This document shows positions 1 to 6,459 of a stretch of DNA of 10,466 bases, piece by piece. Position 1 is the stretch's first letter; each line of letters opens with the position of its first letter. The notes under the pieces are model-generated. The model worked only from the letters and a program-made list of their open reading frames with translations. It ran no database searches and was not told the DNA's origin. Both the position numbers and the translations under genes were made by a program. Location of the stretch: positions 1 to 10,466 of the forward strand of contig JAUXEH010000083.1 in NCBI GenBank assembly GCA_030620655.1, read 5' to 3'. The stretch comes from Candidatus Aminicenantota bacterium. GTDB taxonomy: Bacteria; Acidobacteriota; Aminicenantia; Aminicenantales; Aminicenantaceae.

Positions 1-1839
1 GCCGTTGTCGCCGGGCCGGAAGGATATCATCAGGGGCTCCACAACATGGCGGAGGGTCGCGAAGTGGAAGTCGCCGATCACTCCCACGACCGTGAGCTTC
101 CCGTCGTTGAACGTCTTGCCGAGCGGCTCCTCCCACCCGATGGCCTTGACCGCGGCTTTGTTGAGGATCACGGCCTGCTCGACGTCGGTCCCGAATTCCT
201 GGGAAAAATTGCGGCCCGCCACCAGCTCGATCCCCATGGTCTCCAGGAAGTGCTCGTCCATGCTCATGACGGAGACGACCCAGGGATCGGTCTCGGCGAT
301 GCCGTCCGGCTGGACACCGGTTCGGGACATGGTGCGGCCCGGAACGTTGCCGGATGCCGACAGGGACAGGATCGCAGGAGACTGTCCCAGTTTCTCGACC
401 AGGGGCTCGAAGTTGGCGGCTGTCTCTCGCATCATCTGGATGGTCAGCACCTGCTCGCGGTCATAGCCCAGGTCCTTGTTCTTGATGTACTGCATCTGCT
501 GGAAGACAACACCGCTGCCGATGATGAGGGCGATGGAAATCCCGAACTGCACTACCACCAGCACGCGCCGCATGCCGATGCCGTAGCCCCCTCCCTGAGA
601 CCCGCCGCGCAGCACGGTGTTGGGACGGAAGGAGGAGAGCACAAAGGCGGGCCAGGCACCCGCCAGGAGGCCCGTGAGCACGGCGCCGGCCACGATGCCG
701 GCCGCTATGGGGAGGCGCATGAGGGTGCCGAGGCCGAGGCTCATGTCATGAGCGAAATTGAGGTAGGCCCCTGCCAGGCCCACCAGGCCTAAGGCGATGA
801 TCAATCCTCCCAGGCACAGAAGCAGGGACTCGCCCATGAACTGCACGATGAGCTGCCTGCGGCGGGCGCCCACCACCTTGCGCATCCCCACCTCGCGGGC
901 GCGGCTGTGGGAGCGGGCCGTGGACAGGTTCATGAAGTTGAAGACCGCGATCAGCATGATGAACACGGCTACGGCGGCCAGGGCGTAGACATAGCCGATG
1001 TCGCCTTTGTTCCGGTTGTGCCGGTCGAACACCACGTTCTTGGAGTGGAGGTGGGTCTCTTTCAGGGGCTGGTGGGTGACGGCGAAGTTCTCTCCCACAC
1101 CGTTCTTGCGGAGGACTCCGATCAGCTTCTCCTCGAGGTCGGTCGGCTCCGCCCCTTCCCGCAGGAGCACATAGGTGGGGGCCGAGATCCAGCCCCAGTT
1201 GCGGAGGCGCTCGCCGAAGCCTCCCTCCTCATCCGGGAAATTGAGCGAGACCAGCACGTCGAACCAGAGGTGGGAGGTGTCGGGGATGTCGGCCAGGAGG
1301 CCGGTGACCCGGATCTCGTTCTCCCCCCAGATGAACGTCCGGCCCATCGGGTCCTCGCTCCCGTAAAGGGTTTCTGCCAGCTCCCGGCTGAGGACCGCGG
1401 TGTAGGGTTCCTGAAGCGCGGTCTCGGGGTTCCCCTGAGTGAGGTCGAAGTCGAAGATCTTGAACACGGTGGGATCGGCGTATGCCATGTCTCGGGTGCA
1501 GTAGTTCCGCTCCCCGATCTTGAGCGGCTGGCGCCCGCGGGACATGATCCGGACAGCCTCCTCCACCTCCGGGACGTCCTGGGGGATTTCCGGGCCCATG
1601 GCCACGAAGGTGATCCCGGCGTAGGTGTTGGACACGCCCATGGACTTGTCGAGCAGCAGCACCCGGTGGATGCGTTCAGCCTTCTCGTGAAACATGTCAT
1701 AGGACAGCTCCCGCTGCACGTACAGGAAGATCAGCAGGCTGGCGGCCATGCCCACGGCCAGGCCCAGGATGTTGATCAGGGAATGCCCCCGGTGTTTACG
1801 CAGGTTTCTTAAGGCGGTGACCAGATAGTTCTTCCACAT
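1..1839 (-). CDS. MacB/FtsX-family ABC transporter permease, C-terminus cut off by window edge
   Basis: This is an inner-membrane permease subunit of the MacB/FtsX ('putative ABC transport system permease') class. These proteins work with a separate LolD/MacB-like ATPase to move or release substrates on the periplasmic side; the substrate cannot be read here. The reading frame stays open for 613 codons from ATG at 1839 to base 1. An AGAGG ribosome site (1847-1851) lies 7 nt before the ATG. A first transmembrane helix (about residues 20-42, with ILGLAVGMAASLLIFLYV) is followed by a large periplasmic MacB-like domain (about 43-280). Three helices (about 283-305, 333-360, 377-401) form the FtsX core, including the cytoplasmic motif REVGMRKVVGARRRQL. 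A fifth helix (about 426-447) leads into a second periplasmic domain that runs off the window. Family members are usually about 780-800 residues, so roughly 170-190 are missing. No ATPase gene is in view. Family assignment is firm; the transported substrate is unknown. Confidence 0.93.
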   Translation of the reverse strand, partial: MWKNYLVTALRNLRKHRGHSLINILGLAVGMAASLLIFLYVQRELSYDMFHEKAERIHRVLLLDKSMGVSNTYAGITFVAMGPEIPQDVPEVEEAVRIMSRGRQPLKIGERNYCTRDMAYADPTVFKIFDFDLTQGNPETALQEPYTAVLSRELAETLYGSEDPMGRTFIWGENEIRVTGLLADIPDTSHLWFDVLVSLNFPDEEGGFGERLRNWGWISAPTYVLLREGAEPTDLEEKLIGVLRKNGVGENFAVTHQPLKETHLHSKNVVFDRHNRNKGDIGYVYALAAVAVFIMLIAVFNFMNLSTARSHSRAREVGMRKVVGARRRQLIVQFMGESLLLCLGGLIIALGLVGLAGAYLNFAHDMSLGLGTLMRLPIAAGIVAGAVLTGLLAGAWPAFVLSSFRPNTVLRGGSQGGGYGIGMRRVLVVVQFGISIALIIGSGVVFQQMQYIKNKDLGYDREQVLTIQMMRETAANFEPLVEKLGQSPAILSLSASGNVPGRTMSRTGVQPDGIAETDPWVVSVMSMDEHFLETMGIELVAGRNFSQEFGTDVEQAVILNKAAVKAIGWEEPLGKTFNDGKLTVVGVIGDFHFATLRHVVEPLMISFRPGDNG

Positions 1840-2012
1840 GACGGAACCTCTCTCAGGATAGAATCCTTTTCATATACATAATACGCCTTGCCCCGCGATA
1901 GAGTTGCCGAAACTATACCCATGGAGGTCACAGAGTCCAGCTTAGGCCGGGGAAATTCCGTTTGCATCAAAGGGAAAGCGGAATTACAATGAAAAATTGG
2001 GAGGGACACAAC
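1840..2012. promoter_or_regulatory. Divergent intergenic region between permease and Tat flavoprotein genes
   Basis: The 173 bp between two divergent starts must hold both promoters. It is more AT-rich than its surroundings. For the leftward gene, TATTAT (minus strand, 1883 to 1878) is a possible -10 box, but no good -35 lies 16-18 nt upstream of it. For the rightward gene, TATACC (1914-1919) is a possible -10, with TTGCCC at 1888-1893. That pair has a 20-nt spacer, which is too long for a standard sigma70 promoter. Neither promoter is convincing, and both are named only as candidates. Confidence 0.3.
1954..1985. repeat. Bulged inverted repeat in the flavoprotein leader
   Basis: AATTCCG (1954-1960) and CGGAATT (1979-1985) are perfect inverted arms. 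They extend inward by TTT (1961-1963) pairing with AAA (1975-1977), with G1978 bulged. The result is a stem of about 10 bp with an 11-nt loop. It ends 27 nt before the chosen ATG (2013) and 13 nt before the Shine-Dalgarno GGGAGGG (1999-2005). It could be an mRNA leader hairpin or a protein-binding dyad. There is no T-run, so it is not a terminator. The pairing is seen directly; any function is inferred. Confidence 0.45.
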
Positions 2013-3647
2013 ATGGAGCTCATACCACGACGCAATTTTCTGAAGACACTCCTGGCCGGCCTGCCGGCCTTTGCCCTGGATTGGGATTCTTTCCCGCGCA
2101 AGACCCGGAAGGAGGCTCAAGAGGGGTACGACGCCGTGATCATCGGTGCGGGGCTGGGCGGCTTGAGCTGCGCCGCGGCCTTGGCCCGGCAGGGATTCAA
2201 GCCCCTGGTGCTGGAGCAGCACCGGATCCCCGGCGGCTACGCCACCGCCTTCAAGCGCCCCGGCGGGTTCGTATTCGACGCATCGCTCCATTCCACCACC
2301 GTGGGCGAACGCAACGGTGTCGCCAACCTGATCCCGGGATTTCCGGAGATCGAAGACATAACATTCGTGCCTCACAAGACACTCTACCGGGCGATCTTCC
2401 CGGAACACGACATCCGCGTCCCACACAAAGACGTGGAAGGCTACATCAAGCTCCTGCAGAAGCATTTCCCCAGGGAGGCCCAGGGGATCGCGGCCCTCTT
2501 CCAGGACATGCGGAGATATATGGAGGACATCAACAAGCTTAGCAGCGCCGGCGATCAGGTGGACATGAGCCGTTTCCCTCGGGATTTCCCCATGTTGTTC
2601 AAGAACTTCAACCGCACCTGGGGGGCCATGATGTCGGAGCACATCACGGATGCCAAGCTGCAGGCCATAGTCTCCGCGCTCTGGGGATACTTCGGGCTGC
2701 CCCCCTCCCGGCTGGCCAGCCTGTACTATGCCATGCCCACCCTGGGCTACCTGACCGAGGGCGGCTACTACCCGATCGGCACGTCTCAGAAGATAAGCGA
2801 CGCCCTGATGGGGTTCATTCGCAAGCGCGGCGGTGAGGTCAAGCTCAGGACCCGGGTGGAGCGGATCTTGGTCAAGGATCATGCCGCCTACGGGGTGAAG
2901 ACCAAGGACGGCGCGGAATACCGCGGTAGGGTGGTCGTGTCTAACGCCAATGCCTACGACACCTTCCACTCCATGATGGACGAGAGGGAGTTTCTCAAGA
3001 AATACCTGGCCCGCATGGACACCTTCACCACCAGCTTATCCAGCTTCCAGATCTGGCTGGGGCTCAAGCAGGACCTTGTCCGCGAAGTGGGAATCGAGGA
3101 CACCGAGGTCTTCTTTTACCCAGGCTACGATGTGGAAGCCGACTACAAGAACCAGATGGAAGCCAGGGTGGAAAGCGGGGGCTTCGGGCTCACCCTGTAC
3201 GATAACCTCTACCCCGGATACTCCCCCAAAGGCAAAAACACGCTGAACATCATCTTTCTGCAGGGATACGATCCCTGGAAGAAGTACGAGGCCGACTACT
3301 TCAAGGGAAACAAGGATGCCTACCGGGCTGAAAAGGAGCGCATGGCCGACATCCTGATCCAGCAGGTGGAAAAGACCCTGATGCCCGGCCTCTCCCAGGC
3401 CATCGAGGTCAAAGAGATCGCCACACCACTGACCAATGTGCGCTTCACCAGCAACTATCGCGGCGCCATCTACGGCTGGGACCAGACCGTGGCCAATTCC
3501 ATGCCGCGGCGCCTTGGTCAGACCACGCCCATCAAAAACCTTTATCTATCCGGAGCCTGGACCCAGCCCGGCGGCGGCTACGGCGCCTGCCTCCCCAGCG
3601 GGCTGCAGTGTTTCGGAGAGATCATGAAGGCGTGGCAGGCCGGCTGA
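2013..3647 (+). CDS. Tat-exported FAD-dependent oxidoreductase, phytoene desaturase/retinol saturase-like
   Basis: This 544-residue flavoprotein belongs to the CrtI/CrtISO/RetSat type (COG1233-like), whose members add or remove hydrogens on, or isomerise, polyene or isoprenoid substrates using FAD. The ATG at 2013 is chosen because GGGAGGG (1999-2005) sits 7 nt upstream. In-frame starts at 1962 (TTG) and 1989 (ATG) lack a well-placed site. The N-terminus has a twin-arginine motif, PRRNFLK (residues 5-11), then a short hydrophobic stretch with a possible AFA|L cleavage site (residue 21). It is therefore probably exported folded through Tat. The Rossmann dinucleotide fold follows: VIIGAGLGG at 42-50 and the ribose-binding acid E69. 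The C-terminal FAD motif is NLYLSGAWTQPGGGYGACLP (509-528), typical of the CrtISO/RetSat branch. The middle region (about 200-480) is the variable substrate domain. Substrate is not predictable. The gene appears monocistronic, with about 200 bp before serC. Confidence 0.88.
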   Translation: MELIPRRNFLKTLLAGLPAFALDWDSFPRKTRKEAQEGYDAVIIGAGLGGLSCAAALARQGFKPLVLEQHRIPGGYATAFKRPGGFVFDASLHSTTVGERNGVANLIPGFPEIEDITFVPHKTLYRAIFPEHDIRVPHKDVEGYIKLLQKHFPREAQGIAALFQDMRRYMEDINKLSSAGDQVDMSRFPRDFPMLFKNFNRTWGAMMSEHITDAKLQAIVSALWGYFGLPPSRLASLYYAMPTLGYLTEGGYYPIGTSQKISDALMGFIRKRGGEVKLRTRVERILVKDHAAYGVKTKDGAEYRGRVVVSNANAYDTFHSMMDEREFLKKYLARMDTFTTSLSSFQIWLGLKQDLVREVGIEDTEVFFYPGYDVEADYKNQMEARVESGGFGLTLYDNLYPGYSPKGKNTLNIIFLQGYDPWKKYEADYFKGNKDAYRAEKERMADILIQQVEKTLMPGLSQAIEVKEIATPLTNVRFTSNYRGAIYGWDQTVANSMPRRLGQTTPIKNLYLSGAWTQPGGGYGACLPSGLQCFGEIMKAWQAG

Positions 3648-3660
3648 TCAAGAGTGGACT

Positions 3661-3747
3661 GCATCAAGGAAGCATTTCCAAAAGCCGTGATAAAGCAACA
3701 GTCAGGCAAGCTGAAACGTCAGCCCGATCAAGGAAATGCATCAATGC
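3661..3747. repeat. Short nested repeats after the flavoprotein gene
   Basis: Several short repeats cluster here. GCATTTCC (3672-3679) is inverted as GGAAATGC (3732-3739). ATCAAGGAA occurs directly at 3663-3671 and 3727-3735. GCATCAA occurs at 3661-3667 and 3738-3744. Inside lies a small hairpin, GCTGA-aacg-TCAGC (3710-3723). Together they could fold into a branched 3' structure on the flavoprotein mRNA. None is followed by a T-run, so no intrinsic terminator is called. The remaining spacer up to 3752 holds no gene. Confidence 0.35.
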
Positions 3748-3752
3748 TCTGG

Positions 3753-3780
3753 TTGACATTGACGGACCTGATCCTATACT
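3753..3780 (+). promoter_or_regulatory. Sigma70-type promoter of serC
   Basis: The -35 box TTGACA (3753-3758) is a perfect consensus match. A 16-nt spacer leads to TATACT (3775-3780), which matches the -10 consensus TATAAT at five of six positions. Transcription would start near 3787, leaving a leader of about 65 nt before the serC start at 3852. It is the best promoter in the window and is correctly placed and oriented for serC. Confidence 0.75.
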
Positions 3781-3799
3781 CTAATCTTTCGATCAGGTC
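3765..3799. promoter_or_regulatory. Operator-like inverted repeat straddling the serC -10 box
   Basis: GACCTGATC (3765-3773) is repeated as its exact reverse complement GATCAGGTC (3791-3799). The arms are 9 bp, the gap is 17 bp, and the centres are 26 bp apart. The left arm lies inside the promoter spacer and the right arm just after the predicted start point (about 3787). The left arm is therefore not transcribed from this promoter, which argues against an RNA hairpin and for binding of a dimeric repressor. No regulator gene is nearby, so the binding protein is unknown. Confidence 0.6.
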
Positions 3800-3840
3800 A
3801 CACGCATATATCAAATAAATCATACGATTCATAAGAATAT

Positions 3841-3845
3841 GGAGG
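3841..3845 (+). promoter_or_regulatory. Ribosome-binding site that fixes the serC TTG start
   Basis: GGAGG lies 6 nt upstream of TTG at 3852. The protein begins KPTFKPKNPNYSSGPC right after it, which is the expected N-terminus of this SerC subfamily, and no in-frame ATG precedes it. Confidence 0.8.
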
Positions 3846-3851
3846 ACAGCC

Positions 3852-4964
3852 TTGAAACCAACCTTTAAACCAAAAAATCCCAATTATTCCTCAGGGCCCT
3901 GCGCCAAGCACCCCGGATTCTCCCTGGATGAGCTCAAGGACGCTCCCTTCGGGCGATCCCACCGCAGCAAGTTGGGCAAAGGCAAGCTGGCGGAAGCCAT
4001 CGACAAGACCAAGCAGATCCTCGACCTGCCGCCCGACTACAGGGTGGGCATCGTGCCGGCCTCGGACACCGGGGCCTTCGAGATGGCCATGTGGTCCCTG
4101 CTGGGCCCCCGGGGCGTGGACGTCTTCGTGTGGGAGTCGTTCAGCAAGGGCTGGGCCACGGACATCACCAAGCAGCTCAAACTCGACAACGTGCGGGTGT
4201 TCGACGCGGATTACGGCAAGCTCCCCGACATGAGCCAGGCCGACTTCGACAACGACGTGGTGTTCGTGTGGAACGGTACCACCTCGGGTGCGAAGCTCCC
4301 CGACGGGGACTGGATCCCCGACGACCGCGCCGGCCTGACCCTGTGCGACGCGACCTCTGCCATCTTCGCCATGGACCTCCCCTACGCCAAGCTGGACGTC
4401 ATCACCTATTCCTGGCAGAAGGTGCTGGGCGGCGAGGCCGCGCACGGCATCCTGATCCTGTCGCCCCGGGCGGTGGAACGAATCCTGTCCTATGATCCCC
4501 CCTGGCCCATGCCCAAGATCTTCCGCATGAAAAAGGGGGACAAGCTCATCGAAGGCATCTTCCAGGGCTCCACCATCAACACCCCCTCCATGCTGGCCAA
4601 CGAGGACTACCTGGCCGCCCTGAACTGGGCCGAGTCTGTGGGAGGCCTCCAGGGATTGATCGAGCGCAGCAGCGCCAACCTCAAGGTCTGGGAAGGCTTT
4701 GTGGCCAATCACGACTGGATCGACTTCCTGGCGGAAAGCCCCGAAATCCGCTCCAACACCAGCGTGTGCTTCACGCTGGACCTGGAGGGAGACAAGATCA
4801 AGGAGCTGGTGAAGATCCTGGCGGACGAGGGCGTGGCCTATGACTGCGGCTCCTACCGCGACGCCCCTCCCGGCCTGCGCTTCTGGTGCGGCGCCACTGT
4901 GGAAGCAGCCGACCTGGAGATCGTGACCCAGTGGCTGGAGTGGGCCTTTCACGAAGTCAAATAG
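3852..4964 (+). CDS. serC: Phosphoserine aminotransferase, Methanosarcina type
   Basis: This cytoplasmic PLP enzyme of serine biosynthesis converts 3-phosphohydroxypyruvate plus glutamate to O-phosphoserine plus 2-oxoglutarate. It has 370 residues, the normal size for the SerC branch called 'Methanosarcina type' (TIGR01365-like), which differs clearly from E. coli SerC. The N-terminus KPKNPNYSSGPCAKHPGFS (6-24) is characteristic, and GRSHRSKLGKGKL (34-46) follows. Other visible motifs are PASDTGAFEMAMWSLLGPRG (69-88) around the cofactor phosphate, CDATSAIFAMDLP (165-177) with D166 expected to contact the PLP nitrogen, and YSWQKVLGGEAAHG (186-199) with K190 as the Schiff-base lysine. GSTINTPS (239-246) lies at the dimer phosphate-binding site. 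The start is TTG at 3852. It has its own strong promoter with an operator-like repeat, so expression is probably regulated. No serA or serB is in the window. The stop is one base from the convergent lhgO stop. Confidence 0.93.
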   Translation: MKPTFKPKNPNYSSGPCAKHPGFSLDELKDAPFGRSHRSKLGKGKLAEAIDKTKQILDLPPDYRVGIVPASDTGAFEMAMWSLLGPRGVDVFVWESFSKGWATDITKQLKLDNVRVFDADYGKLPDMSQADFDNDVVFVWNGTTSGAKLPDGDWIPDDRAGLTLCDATSAIFAMDLPYAKLDVITYSWQKVLGGEAAHGILILSPRAVERILSYDPPWPMPKIFRMKKGDKLIEGIFQGSTINTPSMLANEDYLAALNWAESVGGLQGLIERSSANLKVWEGFVANHDWIDFLAESPEIRSNTSVCFTLDLEGDKIKELVKILADEGVAYDCGSYRDAPPGLRFWCGATVEAADLEIVTQWLEWAFHEVK

Positions 4965-4965
4965 C

Positions 4966-6174
4966 CTAAAGGTCGAAGCCTCTGCGGGCGACGGCGGCGA
5001 TGTGTTCGCCGATGCTGATGGCGGCGGTGGCCGCCGGTGAGGGGGCGTTGAGGACGTGGATCATGCGCTCGGCTTGCACGATCCTGAAATCGTCTACCAG
5101 GGTCCCGTCGGGTTCAAGTGCCTGGGCCCTGACACCCGCTCCTCCGGCCTTGATGTCTCCCCCCTCGATCTCGGGGATAAGCCGCTGGAGGGCCCTGACA
5201 AAGGCGCTCTTGAAGTACGAGCGGTACATCTCGCCCAATCCCATCTTCATGAACTGGATGATCATGATCAAAAATCCCTGGTAGGTGAAGGTCTCCCAGG
5301 AGTCGCGCAGTGCAAAGCTGAATTTCTTATACCCCTCCCGCTTGAAGGCCAGGACCGCGTTGGGGCCGGCCTCCACACCGCCCGCGATCATGCGGGTGAA
5401 GTGGACCCCTAGGAAGGGGAAGGCCGGGTCAGGAACCGGATAGAGCAGGTTCCTTACCAGGTGTTCCTTCTCGGGCTTGAGGGTGTAGTACTCTCCCCGG
5501 AAGGGGATGATCTTGAGCTCGGGATCTACCCCGCAGAGGCGGGCCACCCGGTCAGACTGCAGGCCGGCGCAGTTGATGAGGTTGCGGCATGCGAAATCCC
5601 CGGCGCCGGTCTCCAGCACCAGCCCGCCCTCTTCCTCCCGGCAGGCGCTCACCCGGGCGTTCAGCCGGATATCTCCCCCCCTCGCCTTCAGGTTCTCGGC
5701 GAACGCTTGGGTCACCCGGACATAGTCCACGATCCCGGTGTCCGGCACCAGCAGGCCGTCGATGCCGTTGGCGTGCGGCTCGTATTCCCGAATCTCCTCG
5801 GGGCCCAGGCGCCGGAGCCCCTGCAGCCCGTTGGCACGGCCCCGCTCCTCCAGTTCGTCGAGGCGTGGGATCTCCTCCTCCCGGGTCGCCACCACCACCT
5901 TGCCGCAGCGCTCGTTGGGGATGCCGTGCTCCTCACAGAAGGCGTACATGGCCTCGCGTCCGGCCACACAGTTCCGGGCCTTGAGCGAGTCGGGTTTGTA
6001 GTAGAGCCCCGAGTGGATCACCCCGCTGTTGTTGCCGGTCTGGTGGGCCGCCAGCCGGTCTTCCGCTTCCAGGACGAGGATGGAGAGGTCACCGGGCCGG
6101 GACAGAGCCATGCCGGCGGCGCAGCCGACGATGCCGCCTCCGATGATCGCGATGTCGTATCGTTTCCTTTCCAT
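4966..6174 (-). CDS. lhgO: L-2-hydroxyglutarate oxidase/dehydrogenase, FAD-dependent
   Basis: This is a DAO-superfamily flavoenzyme that oxidises L-2-hydroxyglutarate to 2-oxoglutarate. In E. coli the homologue is membrane-associated and passes electrons to the respiratory chain. The ATG at 6174 is chosen because GAGG (minus strand, 6183-6180) lies 5 nt upstream; starts farther out at 6198 and 6285 have no site. The product has 402 residues, close to the usual length of about 400-420. The FAD motif is IIGGGIVG (10-17), with E36 ending the second strand. QTGNNSGVIHSGLYYKP (45-61) is the signature of the LhgO group. RGEYYTL (226-232), GGVEAGPNAVLAF (265-277) and RDSWETFTYQG (290-300) also match that group. 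NAPSPAATAAISIGE (376-390) is the C-terminal FAD-contacting segment. It removes a toxic side product of malate or lactate dehydrogenases. It converges tail to tail with serC with no room for a terminator. A glycerol-3-phosphate dehydrogenase-like role is less likely given the signature. Confidence 0.88.
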   Translation of the reverse strand: MERKRYDIAIIGGGIVGCAAGMALSRPGDLSILVLEAEDRLAAHQTGNNSGVIHSGLYYKPDSLKARNCVAGREAMYAFCEEHGIPNERCGKVVVATREEEIPRLDELEERGRANGLQGLRRLGPEEIREYEPHANGIDGLLVPDTGIVDYVRVTQAFAENLKARGGDIRLNARVSACREEEGGLVLETGAGDFACRNLINCAGLQSDRVARLCGVDPELKIIPFRGEYYTLKPEKEHLVRNLLYPVPDPAFPFLGVHFTRMIAGGVEAGPNAVLAFKREGYKKFSFALRDSWETFTYQGFLIMIIQFMKMGLGEMYRSYFKSAFVRALQRLIPEIEGGDIKAGGAGVRAQALEPDGTLVDDFRIVQAERMIHVLNAPSPAATAAISIGEHIAAVARRGFDL

Positions 6175-6197
6175 GAGAACCTCAGATTGTACGCTCA

Positions 6198-6242
6198 TAG
6201 TGACATAAATTCTACCATCTCGGCAGATCCTATGTGTCACTA
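6198..6242. promoter_or_regulatory. Operator-like inverted repeat upstream of lhgO
   Basis: TAGTGACA (6198-6205) and its exact complement TGTCACTA (6235-6242) form 8-bp arms 29 nt apart. The similarity continues inward as ATA-type sequence. Between them, on the minus strand, lies TAGAAT (6214 to 6209), a five-of-six match to a -10 box. No good -35 is seen at 16-18 nt, so the promoter itself is weak evidence. Position and symmetry suggest a regulator site controlling lhgO; the protein is unknown. Confidence 0.4.
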
Positions 6243-6295
6243 ATGTTTCTGAACGAGCACAACCGCTTTGCCGCCGTTGAAGCATTCCCAGTGGA

Positions 6296-6329
6296 TGTCA
6301 TTACGAACACAATAGCTGTCATTACGAAC
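6296..6329. repeat. Tandem 13-bp direct repeat, fragment of a hairpin element end
   Basis: TGTCATTACGAAC occurs exactly at 6296-6308 and 6317-6329, a period of 21 bp. The second copy is the outer end of the palindromic element that follows. The first therefore looks like a truncated remnant of another copy or a small duplication of the element's end. Confidence 0.6.
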
Positions 6330-6381
6330 GAAGTGAAGTAATCTCATCCTTTTAAAATGAGATCGCTTCGCTCGCGATGAC
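6318..6381. repeat. Degenerate palindromic mobile-type repeat (hairpin/MITE-like)
   Basis: The left arm 6318-6347 (GTCATTACGAACGAAG, then TGAAGTA, then ATCTCAT) and the right arm 6357-6381 are imperfect complements. The reverse complement of the right arm reads GTCATCGCGAGCGAAG, CG, ATCTCAT. The left arm carries a 5-nt excess and three substitutions. The sequence closely resembles the GTCATTGCGAGCGAAGCGAA-type palindromic repeats that I recall, from memory, as widespread in intergenic regions of many bacterial genomes. The changes suggest an old, decaying copy. It could still fold as a long hairpin and insulate lhgO from the rightward genes. Confidence 0.75.
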
Positions 6382-6427
6382 CACGAAAACGTGATAAAAT
6401 AATCAAAACCCATGGCTTCCGCATTAA

Positions 6428-6445
6428 CCTGGATAAATCACGAGT
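6428..6445. repeat. Half-copy of the palindrome-end repeat, upstream of the deacylase gene
   Basis: CCTGGATAAATCACGAGT matches CCTGGATAATTCACGAGT at 8173-8190 at 17 of 18 positions, in the same orientation. The two copies flank the deacylase gene. No convincing inverted partner lies beside this copy, so it may be a solo end or a remnant. It is followed by the perfect 10-bp palindrome GGGAATTCCC (6450-6459), which abuts the start codon at 6460. Confidence 0.65.
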
Positions 6446-6459
6446 TAAAGGGAATTCCC

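Noticed and set aside
46..1812. Long plus-strand open frames opposite the permease gene
   Set aside because: The minus frame gives an uninterrupted, family-typical permease. The plus frames are low-complexity H/D/G/V-rich translations typical of the antisense of GC-rich genes.
1962..2012. Upstream TTG (1962) or ATG (1989) start for the flavoprotein
   Set aside because: Neither has a well-placed ribosome site. The ATG at 2013 has GGGAGGG 7 nt upstream and places the twin-arginine motif at the very N-terminus.
1809..2969. 386-codon minus-strand open frame over the flavoprotein gene
   Set aside because: It overlaps a gene with clear FAD motifs and has no domain signature of its own; antisense shadow.
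3765..3799. The serC dyad as an intrinsic terminator of the flavoprotein gene
   Set aside because: It has a 17-nt loop and no T-run, and it overlaps a near-consensus promoter.
3891..4952. 353-codon minus-strand open frame opposite serC
   Set aside because: SerC motifs including the PLP lysine lie on the plus strand. The minus translation is G/V/H-rich with no recognisable motif.
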